Assembly: GCA_027309085.1 (NCBI GenBank)
Contig: DAIDDL010000029.1
Location: 1 to 51,654 of the forward strand
Length of the DNA: 51,654 bases
Reading direction: 5' to 3'
DNA from: Sulfobacillus sp.
Lineage (GTDB): Bacteria; Bacillota; Sulfobacillia; Sulfobacillales; Sulfobacillaceae
How positions within the stretch are numbered: the first letter of the stretch is position 1; every line of letters starts with the position of its first letter. This document shows positions 17,201 through 25,603 of this stretch, in pieces. The position numbers and the translations under genes are program-made. Under the pieces are notes generated by a model. The model had not been told where the DNA came from. It worked only from the letters and a program-made list of their open reading frames with translations, and made no database searches.

Positions 17201-17941
17201 TCACCTCCATATCCATCCCCACGCTCCCACCAAGAGGACCGTCAGTTCGGTAAAAATCACCGTGGCCCCTAAAATATCCCCATTCATGCCCGAGAACATT
17301 TTAGTCCAGGACCGCACAAACGCTGCGGCCGCGGCCGCCACGATCCCGTCGGCAACCAGGCCCCGGGGGCCCATCAGGGCCAGCGTCACTCCCACTACAA
17401 GCGCTGCACTGACGGCAGCCCCGCGCGGGTCGACCACACTGCGGAACCACATCGCCAATTGACTGTGCGGGGAAGGGCGAGAAACTGCCGTCGCTACGCT
17501 TATCACCCCCCGAGCTATGAGCGGGCTAAGAAAAAATACCGGCCAGTGAAAGGGGCTGGCGTCCAAGCGCCACAACTGCACCAGCGCGCCAAACCCCACA
17601 ATCAGAAAGAGCACTCCCATCGTCCCTACCCGCGAGTCCTTGCGGGCCACTTCACGCCGCTCAGGCGGCGCTCCCCACCCATCAAAGATGTCGGCCCACC
17701 CATCCCAGTGCATTCCACCCGTTAGGAGCACCTCGGTGACCACCGCGCCTATGGCCCGCAATGATATGTCAAGCCCCGGCAGCCACCACACCCAGGCCAT
17801 CCAGATCCCTCCAAAAACAGCGCCGACCACTGGAAACCAGGCTAGAGCCCATGACCTCGGTTCCCGTTCGGAGCTGGAGGACCGCGCGGGAATTCTGGTA
17901 AGCAGGCTGGCGGCAGCCCGCAAGCCCTCTATGACAGCCAC
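17201..17941 (-). CDS. cobS: adenosylcobinamide-GDP ribazoletransferase (cobalamin synthase)
   Basis: The 246-residue integral membrane enzyme joins GDP-cobinamide to alpha-ribazole. It has the typical N-terminus (ASLLTRIP), GGMHWDGWADIFDGWGAP with the conserved metal-binding aspartates, and RKDSRVGTMGV. Five to six membrane helices fill the rest. The start is GTG within the last codons of cbiB, a 13-base overlap; ribosome binding is weak (AGGA only two bases away), suggesting translational coupling. Confidence 0.92.
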   Translation of the reverse strand: MAVIEGLRAAASLLTRIPARSSSSEREPRSWALAWFPVVGAVFGGIWMAWVWWLPGLDISLRAIGAVVTEVLLTGGMHWDGWADIFDGWGAPPERREVARKDSRVGTMGVLFLIVGFGALVQLWRLDASPFHWPVFFLSPLIARGVISVATAVSRPSPHSQLAMWFRSVVDPRGAAVSAALVVGVTLALMGPRGLVADGIVAAAAAAFVRSWTKMFSGMNGDILGATVIFTELTVLLVGAWGWIWR

Positions 17942-18930
17942 CGTCCTGTCGCCATAAATGCCACAAACCCCAGGGCCAGAGAAACCACTAGCGTCACCCG
18001 CATAATGATGGACACCGCTTGAATAATCATAGGCACGGACAGCGCCCGGTCACTCTGGCCGATTTTAGGGCGCAGAGAAACCACTCCCTGATAACTGTTG
18101 ACGCCCCCTAAACTCACTCCGAGAGCTCCCGCCATCGCCGCCTCGGAAATGCCGCTGTTGGGGCTGGGGTGGCGCCTGCCGTCGGCCCGCATCACCTGGA
18201 AAGCCTGGTGCAGCCGCCCGTCGACCCCAGCCGTCAGCGCAATCGCCGCGCCCGATATCCGCGCCGGAATCCAATTGAACCAGTCGTCCGTGCGCGCGGC
18301 AAACCATCCCAGGTCCTGGTACTCGGAGGTTCTGTGCCCGATCATCGAGTCCATGGTGTTAACGGCTTTGTATAGCCACAGCCACGCAGGGCCTCCAATA
18401 AAAGTAAAGAGCAGGGGGGCGACGATGCTGTCACAGGTGTTTTCCGCCACGGTTTCGATAGTCGCGCGAATCATTTCGCTTTCCGACAGCTTTTCCGTAT
18501 CGCGGCCGACGATCATCGACAGATAATAGCGGGCTTCGTTCCACTTGCCCTGAGCCAAAGGACGGTATACGGCCAAAGCTGCTTCCGCCAGGCCGCGAAC
18601 CGCCACCCCCCAGTATGTCAGCAGTACAATTAGCAGGCGAAACAGCCAGATTGAAATCACATGGGCCGCCATCAGCAGCACGGTCACGAAACCTAGCACC
18701 ATGACCATCACGAAGAGAGTGAGTCCCATCCCGGCAAGGCGAAGCTGCCGCGGGCTGCGCGCGACCATCCGCGCCACCGACTCCAGGCGTTCGACCAACA
18801 GTCCAATTAAATGAACGGGGTGGAACTGCCACGGCGGATCGCCGAAGAGGATGTCCAAAACCACTCCCAACAGTATCCATGCGGCTTGGCTAGCCCCCCA
18901 CCAGGTGGAGAATAGCAGGGATATCGACAT
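17929..18930 (-). CDS. cbiB: cobinamide-phosphate synthase
   Basis: The 333-residue membrane protein attaches the aminopropanol linker to adenosylcobyric acid. The signature VLDILFGDPPWQFHPVHLIG lies at about residues 24-43. HRTSEYQDLGWFAARTDDWF, near 190-210, contains conserved polar residues. RRHPSPNSGISEAAMAGALG is also typical. Several hydrophobic helices span the length. The ATG is preceded by GAGGTGATC and lies 41 bases inside the end of cobQ. Confidence 0.94.
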   Translation of the reverse strand: MSISLLFSTWWGASQAAWILLGVVLDILFGDPPWQFHPVHLIGLLVERLESVARMVARSPRQLRLAGMGLTLFVMVMVLGFVTVLLMAAHVISIWLFRLLIVLLTYWGVAVRGLAEAALAVYRPLAQGKWNEARYYLSMIVGRDTEKLSESEMIRATIETVAENTCDSIVAPLLFTFIGGPAWLWLYKAVNTMDSMIGHRTSEYQDLGWFAARTDDWFNWIPARISGAAIALTAGVDGRLHQAFQVMRADGRRHPSPNSGISEAAMAGALGVSLGGVNSYQGVVSLRPKIGQSDRALSVPMIIQAVSIIMRVTLVVSLALGFVAFMATGRWLS

Positions 18931-20356
18931 TGTTTTCGATCACCTCTTTCCATTGCCGGATCACCTGTTCGAACAGATCCCCAGCCAGCAGAGCCCTGCC
19001 CCCCAGCTGGCGGATAATGGCGTGGCGCAATTCTGTATTATGAAACACTCCATGCAGGTAAGTCCCCCAGATCTGCCCGTCAGCGGAGCTCAACCCATCG
19101 GGATTGTCCTCCAGGGAAAACAGCGAAGCAAACCTGCGGACACCTGAATATTCCACAAGAGACGTTTCTCCCATATGCATTTCATATCCCCGCACGTGCT
19201 GCCCCTGCCAGGGCCCAGCCGTGGCGAACCCGCTCACCTGCCGGGTGACTTTCTCAGCAGCTAGAACCGTGCGGATGGGAAGCAGGCCCAGCCCGTCCGC
19301 TGGCAAGGGAGAATAGCCCTCAACGCCTTGCGGATCATGCACAGACTCGCCCAGCATTTGATACCCGCCGCAAATCCCCACGACCATGACTCCTTCTCCG
19401 GCCCACGCTTTAATGGCGTCAGACCATCCCGACCGCTTCAGCCAAGCCAGGTCGGCAAGCGTATTTTTGCTGCCGGGAATGACCACCATGTCCGGAGGAC
19501 GGGAAGGAAGCTCCTGGCGAAACATCAAATTCACATCCGGCTCCATCCGCAAAGGGTCAAAATCGGTAAAATTGCTCATGTACGGCAGCGCCGGCACGGC
19601 AACGGCCACACTCCCCCGCCCATCCGGCGCGCGGGGCACCCCCATGCTGTCCTCTTCTGGGAAACTCAGCGGCACATGGGGGACGATCCCCAAGACCGGC
19701 ACCGACACAAGATTTTCTAAAATTGCGACACCATCCGCGAATAGCGTCCGGTCCCCCCGGAATTTATTGACAATGATACCCCGCAAGCGTGCACGCGCCG
19801 CTTCCGGCATCAGTAGAGCCGTTCCGTACAGGGACGCAAAAATCCCGCCCCGGTCGATATCCCCCACGAGAACCATCTGCGCGTCCGCATACTCCGCCAT
19901 GCGCAAATTGGACAAATCCGTGTTCATCAGGTTCATTTCCACGGGGCTGCCGGCTCCTTCGATGATCACCACGTCATATTGACGGGCCAAGCGGTCATAA
20001 GACTCCGTGACCGCCGAGAAAAGCTCGTCCCGATTCTCGCGGAAGTGCCGGCTTCCATAGGCGCCTTGCGCCTGGCCCTGAACAATCAGTTGGGATTGCT
20101 GGGGACTTTCCGGTTTCAGCAGCACGGGATTCATGTCAGCATGCGGCGCGACGCCAGCGCTCCATGCCTGCAGGGCCTGTGCATATGACATTTCCGCGCC
20201 GTCCGCCGCAATATAAGCATTTAGTGACATATTTTGTGCTTTGAAGGGCGCCACAGCGATTCCCCGGTCTCTCAGCACCCGGCACAGCCCCGCAACCATC
20301 CAGGTTTTGCCGACATGGGAACTTGTCCCCAGCACACTCAGTGCCCTAGCTCTCAT
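18890..20356 (-). CDS. cobQ: adenosylcobyric acid synthase (glutamine-hydrolysing)
   Basis: The 488-residue enzyme amidates four side chains of adenosylcobyrinate a,c-diamide using glutamine and ATP. The N-terminal dethiobiotin-synthetase-like domain starts with the P-loop GTSSHVGKT and contains KAQNMSLNAY. The C-terminal amidotransferase has its catalytic Cys in VVGICGGYQMLGE and its His in GTYLHGVF. The ATG at 20356 overlaps the cobU stop as ATGA; upstream AAAGGG supports it. Length is normal. Confidence 0.96.
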   Translation of the reverse strand: MRARALSVLGTSSHVGKTWMVAGLCRVLRDRGIAVAPFKAQNMSLNAYIAADGAEMSYAQALQAWSAGVAPHADMNPVLLKPESPQQSQLIVQGQAQGAYGSRHFRENRDELFSAVTESYDRLARQYDVVIIEGAGSPVEMNLMNTDLSNLRMAEYADAQMVLVGDIDRGGIFASLYGTALLMPEAARARLRGIIVNKFRGDRTLFADGVAILENLVSVPVLGIVPHVPLSFPEEDSMGVPRAPDGRGSVAVAVPALPYMSNFTDFDPLRMEPDVNLMFRQELPSRPPDMVVIPGSKNTLADLAWLKRSGWSDAIKAWAGEGVMVVGICGGYQMLGESVHDPQGVEGYSPLPADGLGLLPIRTVLAAEKVTRQVSGFATAGPWQGQHVRGYEMHMGETSLVEYSGVRRFASLFSLEDNPDGLSSADGQIWGTYLHGVFHNTELRHAIIRQLGGRALLAGDLFEQVIRQWKEVIENNVDIPAILHLVGG

Positions 20357-20889
20357 ACCGGACTGCCCTTTATCCAAACAGGGATGCCCGCCACCACTAC
20401 CGCAACCCCGGCCGCATTCTCCGCCAACTCCTGGTTAATCCGGCCCAATGCCTCCACAAAACGCCGCTCCTCTTGGGAGGCGGGCATCAGCCCCTGGCCG
20501 GCTTCCTCGCTGACCACCACCGTGTCCCCGCTCCGGCGGCCAAGGTGATGAAGGCTCTGGCTCAATGCCTCCAGGCCCTTCCCGTCACCCGGCATGCGGC
20601 GGCCAATCACTGGCCCGACACCATCCCACAGAATAGGAGCAGTCTCAGGGAGCGATAAAATTCTAGCGACTGGATCGGCGGGTTCCACCCAAACTGTCCA
20701 GTCTCGGGGCCGCCGTCTTTGATGACGCTCTATTCTTTGCAGGAATTCCTCATCCCCCGGTCCTAGCAAGGATTCGTCCATCGTGGCAATATAGTGGACG
20801 GTCCGATGACGCATAATTGTCCCAACCAAACGCTCCGCAAATGCACTCTTTCCTGAAGCACTGCCGCCAAGCACAAGCCAAAGGGACAT
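20353..20889 (-). CDS. cobU: adenosylcobinamide kinase / adenosylcobinamide-phosphate guanylyltransferase
   Basis: The 178-residue bifunctional enzyme phosphorylates and then guanylylates adenosylcobinamide. The P-loop GGSASGKS lies at residues 8-15. VHYIATMD and ERHQRRRPRDW follow, and the C-terminal VVVSEEAGQGLMPASQEERR is a CobU signature. It is the first gene of the cobalamin operon. A promoter with a central palindrome lies about 40-60 bases upstream, and no cobalamin riboswitch is visible there. Confidence 0.94.
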   Translation of the reverse strand: MSLWLVLGGSASGKSAFAERLVGTIMRHRTVHYIATMDESLLGPGDEEFLQRIERHQRRRPRDWTVWVEPADPVARILSLPETAPILWDGVGPVIGRRMPGDGKGLEALSQSLHHLGRRSGDTVVVSEEAGQGLMPASQEERRFVEALGRINQELAENAAGVAVVVAGIPVWIKGSPV

Positions 20890-20921
20890 GTAATCTCCCC
20901 AATTCTTTTCAGATTGACTCC

Positions 20922-20952
20922 ATTATAACAATGCTGCAGCATGGTAAGACAA
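20922..20952 (-). promoter_or_regulatory. promoter of the cobalamin operon with a 12-bp palindrome
   Basis: On the minus strand, -35 TTGTCT (20947-20952) and -10 TATAAT (20922-20927) are 19 bases apart. The perfect palindrome ATGCTGCAGCAT (20931-20942) fills most of the spacer and is well placed for a repressor or activator dimer. The binding protein is unknown. Confidence 0.55.
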
Positions 20953-20976
20953 GAAGGTGCCATATTTTACAAAGTC

Positions 20977-20997
20977 AAAAACCGCCATTTCGGCGGC
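20977..20997 (-). terminator. intrinsic terminator of the cytochrome c gene
   Basis: On the minus strand GCCGCC-GAAAT-GGCGG is followed by a run of T (A-run at 20977-20981 on the plus strand). It lies just after the cytochrome c stop and would separate it from cobU. Confidence 0.75.
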
Positions 20998-21019
20998 TTT
21001 TGACCCGGGGTAACGGCCA

Positions 21020-21448
21020 TTATTTCTTGGCGAGGCTCCACACATAACCGGAGACGTTGACAGACTGCTGCGCCGAGAGAGAGCCGGGATCCGTGGCAGG
21101 CATGTTGTGCGCTACAAACGCCTCCAATGCCGTCTCTGTGCCAAACCGCGAGACCACGGCGGCGGAAGCTGCCAGCTTAGGTCCCTGGCTGGTTCCGCCC
21201 CCGGTTTTTCCGTGGCAAGACTGGCATGTGGAGGCAAAGAGTTTTGCGCCAGCTCCGAGGTTCGGCGGGGACACCTTGGTGGTGGCCGATTCATTGTTTC
21301 CGGTTTTCACATTTTTAGGAACTCCCTTGGCATTGCGGGCACTTTGCTTCACATTCGGCGATGGGGCGCTGGTATTATGGCCGCAGGCAGTCACCGCGCC
21401 AATCAGAGCCGCTGACAGCAGGCAAATGGAGAAAGCACGCTTATACAT
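21020..21448 (-). CDS. lipoprotein class I cytochrome c
   Basis: The 142-residue exported electron carrier starts MYKRAFSICLLSAALIG, followed by lipobox AVTAC, so it should be acylated on the Cys and anchored outside the membrane. A low-complexity Ser/Asn/Lys linker leads to one heme c site CQSCH. The distal Met is likely in HNMPATDPG. ATG 21448 has a GGGGGG-type ribosome binding site upstream; an in-frame ATG at 21472 would put extra residues before the signal peptide. It likely donates to or accepts from a terminal oxidase or bc complex. A terminator follows. Confidence 0.9.
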   Translation of the reverse strand: MYKRAFSICLLSAALIGAVTACGHNTSAPSPNVKQSARNAKGVPKNVKTGNNESATTKVSPPNLGAGAKLFASTCQSCHGKTGGGTSQGPKLAASAAVVSRFGTETALEAFVAHNMPATDPGSLSAQQSVNVSGYVWSLAKK

Positions 21449-21572
21449 CGTTGTCCCCCCTTCCATAGCCATAGCGTAGCCCTCAATCCGGGCCCTTATG
21501 CATTACGTCCTGGGGTGTCTGCCTCGCGGCGCCCCAGGATGCCACGGCGCACCGAGTGTTCAGACCGTTTCC

Positions 21573-21601
21573 TTCATTGTTTGGGCCCAGTCCGGTATAA
21601 T
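21573..21601 (+). promoter_or_regulatory. candidate promoter for the gene at 21657
   Basis: TTCATT (21573-21578) and TATAAT (21596-21601) are 17 bases apart, about 55 bases before the start codon. The -10 is consensus and the -35 is weak. Confidence 0.4.
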
Positions 21602-21656
21602 ACCTCTGACAGGGCAAACTGGTTCACATTACGCTTTGACAGGGGGACATGCGCAT

Positions 21657-22217
21657 ATGGAAGACGAGACAGCCTTGGCATACGGTCTTGACAGTGACCT
21701 CAAGAGTCTGGTTGAGCAAGAGTACATAAAAGAAGGCGCCCTTTTTGGCACCGTGCCGCAGAGCAAATTGAATTCCGGAGAGATGCGCGAGCTGGAAAAG
21801 GTGGGGTGGACCGTGCGCGATTACCGCGATGAGCCCGTGGTGGAACCCCCGCAGTCAGCCATAAACTGGGACAATCTCAGCGCAGAGCACCGCGATCACA
21901 TCTTTCACGCCATTAGCCACCGGCTGCCGCAAGGGACCCCGTGGGCGGGCAATAAGCAGGCCATCCTGGAAGAACTGGTGGCATCGGCTTGGGACGAGCG
22001 GGAAGAGGAGATCCGCATTCTGTTGGGTTCGTGGACTTTTGCTGCCGCCTGGTCAGGCCACCCCGATTATAATGACCGGGTGGTGGAGAGTCGTCAAACT
22101 TTCTACTTTTACTCCGCCAAAATGCGCAATGCCGCCGAGAAAGCCCTGCACCTGGTCACAGAGCCTCCGGGGGACGACGATGCCTTCTGGGAGTTTATTG
22201 ACGCTCTGGAGAGCTAA
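21657..22217 (+). CDS. hypothetical acidic protein
   Basis: I do not recognise this 186-residue protein. It is acidic and Trp-rich, without membrane helix or signal peptide, so probably cytoplasmic. A helical middle part (HRDHIFHAISHRLPQG) is followed by EELVASAWDEREEEIRILLG and an aromatic stretch (RQTFYFYSAKMRNAAEKALH). AGGGGG ten bases upstream supports the ATG at 21657. Its end overlaps the convergent acetyltransferase gene by 23 bases. Confidence 0.7.
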   Translation: MEDETALAYGLDSDLKSLVEQEYIKEGALFGTVPQSKLNSGEMRELEKVGWTVRDYRDEPVVEPPQSAINWDNLSAEHRDHIFHAISHRLPQGTPWAGNKQAILEELVASAWDEREEEIRILLGSWTFAAAWSGHPDYNDRVVESRQTFYFYSAKMRNAAEKALHLVTEPPGDDDAFWEFIDALES

Positions 22218-22806
22218 CTGCTGCAAGATATTTTGCCATAAACACTTCCGCCACCATGTGGCCGCTGATATAGAACTGCTGGGGCCGGGAAGCTTCCACT
22301 GCATAGCCGTGGCGAAGATAAAAGCGGATGGCGGCCCCGTTGCTCTCAAAGACCGACAAGGCGACTTTGTGGATCTGATGTTGCTGGGCCCACATTTCCA
22401 TGGTGCGGAGCAGCCCTGCTCCCCTTCCTTGGCCTCTGGATTCCGCAGCCAGAGCCATGCCAAAAGTCGCCACATGCTGGTTCTTGCGAAAGGTGCCGCG
22501 AACCGCTTCAAGTGTGCCAATAATTTTTTGCCCCGACAGTGCAACCAGGACCATCTGAACGTCGGGGTTCATTTGGCTCAGAATGCGTTGCTGCTGGTCG
22601 GCCGAATAGTAGTCGTCTTCGTTCGCTATATAAATGTCCTCGCTCCCTACGGCGCGGATAAGCGAGACAATCGATGCCGCGTCACTAGGGTCAGCGAAGC
22701 GCACTACGTACGGCATGTTTCCGACGTCGGTGTAGGTGAATTCTGTGCGCATGGTGCAGCCGATGCCTCCTGGGTACAGTCCTACCGAATAATTCTCCGT
22801 GCCCAT
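22195..22806 (-). CDS. GNAT-family N-acetyltransferase
   Basis: The 203-residue protein has a GNAT domain from about residue 35. VRFADPSDAASIVSLIRAV is the first strand-helix. The acetyl-CoA loop is ESRGQGRGAGLL (R/Q-x-x-G-x-G/A), followed by VALSVFESNGAAIRFYLRHG. The acceptor is unknown. The start at 22806 follows AGGAGATTTCC; the frame is open further upstream but without a ribosome binding site. Confidence 0.88.
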   Translation of the reverse strand: MGTENYSVGLYPGGIGCTMRTEFTYTDVGNMPYVVRFADPSDAASIVSLIRAVGSEDIYIANEDDYYSADQQQRILSQMNPDVQMVLVALSGQKIIGTLEAVRGTFRKNQHVATFGMALAAESRGQGRGAGLLRTMEMWAQQHQIHKVALSVFESNGAAIRFYLRHGYAVEASRPQQFYISGHMVAEVFMAKYLAAVSSPERQ

Positions 22807-23052
22807 GGAAATCTCCTGCTGCTGACCTCCTCGGCCTCGAACGCCGGGGTGAGGCTCCTGTAAATTCGACGGACACCAGCCATGCGGCGGGAAATTCAAA
22901 ACATCGCGGCCGTTCATGAGGATGAAAGCGTCCCCATGCCTTAAAGGAATCCCGGAACCATTGAATATGAGTCGCGTAAAATGTGTGGTGGCCAATTAAG
23001 CCAATCTGATATTGAGTGCGCATACAACCAGCATGACCCCCGCCCCCATTCT

Positions 23053-24180
23053 CTATTCAGAAGAAACTAAAACCCGGGACATCGCCTGCAGAAACTTGCG
23101 GACAATCTTCCCCATTCCCGCAGAATCCACGAGAAAGCTGTCGTGGCCCCAAGGTGAATGCAAGGTCTCAAAGCGCGTGTTAATGCCTAACTCGCGCAAG
23201 ATGGCCGCGTGGCGCCGGATCTCATCATAGGGGTAAAGCTGGTCGCTGGTAATCCCTACCATCCATACGGGGATGTCCGCCATGGCCAAGGCCCCTGCCT
23301 CCAAGAGATTAAAGCGGTCCATGGCATCGGTAATCCGCAGGTACGTATTGGCGTCAAAGCGGCGGACAAGTTTCTGACCCTGGTAGCGCAGGTACGAGGA
23401 GACTTGAAACTCATCGCGCTGCGCGGTCTGATAGTGGCGGCCGAACTTGGTTTCCATGGACTCTGGACTTTGATATGAAATCATGTCGGCCATCCGCGCC
23501 ACCGCCAGCCCCTGGCTGGGGTGGGACCCCGTAAGGTAGTAGTCGCCACCACAGAAATCCGGGTCGCTGGTGATGGCCATGCGGCCCACCGTATGAAAAG
23601 CCATCGCCCAAGGCGAATGCTTAATCGGGGAGCCGACCGCTAGGATGCCGCGCACCTCGTGGGGATACAAAAAGCCGTAGGCATACGCGATCATGCCACC
23701 CATCGACCCGCCGATAACAATGGGAAGGTCCGCCAATTCCAGATGCTGCTCCACCAGCATTCTCACGGAGCGCGCCATATCATATAGAGTGATGGCGGGA
23801 AATCGGCTGCCGTAGGGATGCCCGTCGGGCGCTGGGGAATGCGGTCCAGTGGTTCCCATGGCCCCTCCCAGCACATTGACGGAAATCACATGATACTGGT
23901 GAAGGTCAATGGCTTTGCCAAATCCCACCAGGGCATCCCACCAGCCAGCAGAGTCCTGGTAGGTGTGGCGGGTCACGTGGCTGTCCCCTGTCAATGCATG
24001 AAAAATCACAATGGGCGTCCCCGTCCCAATTTTTCCCCATTCCTCATACGCCAGCAGCAGTTCCGGCAGTTTTTCCCCGCTGTCGAGTGCAAACGGACCG
24101 GGCGTGCGGTAGAATTGCAGCCGTGGCCAGGGGAATCCCTGGCTCATCTGCCAGGGCCAAATCGGGTAGGGATACTTCAT
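23053..24180 (-). CDS. metX: homoserine O-acetyltransferase (MetX family)
   Basis: This alpha/beta-hydrolase of about 375 residues activates homoserine for methionine synthesis. Family motifs are FHALTGDSH, NVLGGAMGTTGPHSP (usually NVLGGCxGTTGP) and the nucleophile Ser in GGSMGGMIAYAYG. The C-terminal PYDEIRRHAAILRELG and the catalytic His in SPWGHDSFLVD follow. ATG 24180 is preceded by GAGGAGGTC. The Cys-to-Ala change in the GG[A]MG loop is noticeable; that Cys is not the nucleophile. Succinyltransferase or serine acetyltransferase activity is known in relatives. No downstream methionine gene is adjacent, and no SAM riboswitch was seen upstream. Confidence 0.88.
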   Translation of the reverse strand: MKYPYPIWPWQMSQGFPWPRLQFYRTPGPFALDSGEKLPELLLAYEEWGKIGTGTPIVIFHALTGDSHVTRHTYQDSAGWWDALVGFGKAIDLHQYHVISVNVLGGAMGTTGPHSPAPDGHPYGSRFPAITLYDMARSVRMLVEQHLELADLPIVIGGSMGGMIAYAYGFLYPHEVRGILAVGSPIKHSPWAMAFHTVGRMAITSDPDFCGGDYYLTGSHPSQGLAVARMADMISYQSPESMETKFGRHYQTAQRDEFQVSSYLRYQGQKLVRRFDANTYLRITDAMDRFNLLEAGALAMADIPVWMVGITSDQLYPYDEIRRHAAILRELGINTRFETLHSPWGHDSFLVDSAGMGKIVRKFLQAMSRVLVSSE

Positions 24181-24251
24181 ATCTTGCCGACCTCCTCCCC
24201 ATCGCACAGTCGAGGGGATCCCTTAACTCAAAGGATTTCTTTTCGTGTTGC

Positions 24252-24267
24252 CCGCAGCATCCTGCGG
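24252..24267 (-). repeat. hairpin in the metX leader
   Basis: CCGCAG-GATG-CTGCGG on the minus strand forms a perfect six-base stem about 75 bases before the metX start. No T-run follows. The rest of 24181-24436 has no recognised gene. Confidence 0.4.
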
Positions 24268-24436
24268 TGTGCTGCTAGAAACCGGATCGCCGCCCAGTCT
24301 TCAGAACCGCGCCGCCCATGTGGAGCGCCCCCAAAGCGCCAGAGTTGCGGACATGACCTGATGATAGCAAACTATGGGCGTCACAGCGAGTGCAATACCT
24401 TCCCGCCGCCACCATGGCAGACCTGGAGCCAATCTA

Positions 24437-24465
24437 TTGACAACAGAGCCCGAAGCCATTAAAAT
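24437..24465 (+). promoter_or_regulatory. promoter of the T-box proC unit
   Basis: Consensus -35 TTGACA (24437-24442) and -10 TAAAAT (24460-24465) have a 17-base spacer. Transcription would start near 24472, leaving a leader of about 260 bases. Confidence 0.75.
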
Positions 24466-24474
24466 TTGCATAAA

Positions 24475-24715
24475 ATTTCATCGAATTTCACGATGACTGA
24501 GACTAAGGGCAAAGATTGTGCCAAAGCGAGCGGCAAACGGTGAAAGGCCGCCACAATTACTCCCGTCCCACCTCAACGAGTGCCGTCAGGCGGGCTCCTC
24601 CCGTTATAGAGGGGAATTGAGATACATCAGGGCATAAAAACAGCCGGATGTAACTAAGGTGGCACCGCGAATCCCATTCGTCCTTAGGACTGGTGGGTTT
24701 TTTTATTTCCTAAAT
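24475..24715 (+). promoter_or_regulatory. T-box leader controlling proC
   Basis: The T-box sequence AAGGTGGCACCGCG lies at about 24657-24670. It is followed by a terminator hairpin ending GGTGGG and TTTTTTT (about 24696-24706). Upstream, GCGAGCGGC...GGTGAAAGGCCGC fits the distal part of stem I, and CCCGTTATAGAGGGG resembles the stretch before stem III. Uncharged tRNA would bind and prevent termination. Proline tRNA is expected from the target gene. I could not fix the specifier codon with certainty. Confidence 0.85.
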
Positions 24716-24732
24716 CTTAAGGAGGAGAAATC

Positions 24733-25542
24733 ATGCCTAAAGAAATCGTAGTGGTGGGACCTGGACACCTCGCCCATGCCGTGGTGAGCCGCTGGCTTAA
24801 GGTCGCTGATGTCAAAATACAAGTGCTGGCCCGTTCGGAACGCTACCTGGCCAAAGGTTGGACTCCTGAAGAAGAATCCCTTGTCACCTTCCGTGCTGAC
24901 GCATTGCGCCGAGCCAAACTAGTCGTGCTGGCGGTCAAGCCCAAGGACATGGCGGACACCTTGGCCACGCTGGAGGAGTTCATCCCCCCGCAAGCGTTAG
25001 TGCTGTCCTTTGCCGCCGGCATTAGCATTGAGCAGATCCACAACGCGTGGCCCCATCACGGGATCGTGCGGACGATGCCAAATATTTGTTCGGAAATCGG
25101 CTGCTCCGTCACCGGCGCCACCTTCTCAGATGTTTCTGCCGCCGACAAAGCCTGGGTGATGGAATTGCTGAACTTACTGGGCTACGTGACCGAAATGCCC
25201 GAGCACCTACTGAATCCCATGACCGCTCTTTACGGCAGCGGACCAGCCTATGTCTATATTTTTATTCAGTCCATTATGCAGGCGGCCGCCGATCTGGGCA
25301 TTCCCGACGGCCAGTCCCGGGAACTGGCTGCCCATATGGTCAAAGGCGCATCAGAAATGGCCCTCAATGACCGCCAGAAAAGCCTAGCCCAGCTCGTGGA
25401 CGAGGTTGTATCCCCGGGCGGCACCACGGAAGCGATGCTCAAAGTCCTCGTGCAGTCAGGATGGCAGGACATCCTCCGCCAAGCGCTGAAGGCCGCCGGG
25501 GAACGCGCCATCCAACTCGGCCAGGCGCCCTCTCCGGCGTAA
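24733..25542 (+). CDS. proC: pyrroline-5-carboxylate reductase
   Basis: The 269-residue enzyme performs the last step of proline synthesis, reducing pyrroline-5-carboxylate with NAD(P)H. The N-terminal nucleotide-binding strand is VVVGPGHLAHAVV, and VVLAVKPKDM follows. The C-terminal signature is ALYGSGPAYVYIF, then LVDEVVSPGGTTEAML. AAGGAGG precedes the ATG by six bases. Regulation by the T-box leader suggests proline starvation induces it. It is transcribed alone, convergent with the glucokinase gene. Confidence 0.95.
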   Translation: MPKEIVVVGPGHLAHAVVSRWLKVADVKIQVLARSERYLAKGWTPEEESLVTFRADALRRAKLVVLAVKPKDMADTLATLEEFIPPQALVLSFAAGISIEQIHNAWPHHGIVRTMPNICSEIGCSVTGATFSDVSAADKAWVMELLNLLGYVTEMPEHLLNPMTALYGSGPAYVYIFIQSIMQAAADLGIPDGQSRELAAHMVKGASEMALNDRQKSLAQLVDEVVSPGGTTEAMLKVLVQSGWQDILRQALKAAGERAIQLGQAPSPA

Positions 25543-25603
25543 GCCTCCCGGCTCCCAACGGGCGGCATGGCCCCGCCCCCTCTACCCTTTCGCACAAGCA
25601 GCC

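Noticed and set aside
20890-20976. Cobalamin riboswitch upstream of cobU
   Set aside because: The leader is under 60 bases and lacks the B12-box; a palindromic promoter is present instead.
24181-24436. SAM riboswitch upstream of metX
   Set aside because: None of the conserved SAM-I sequences were found; only a short hairpin is present.
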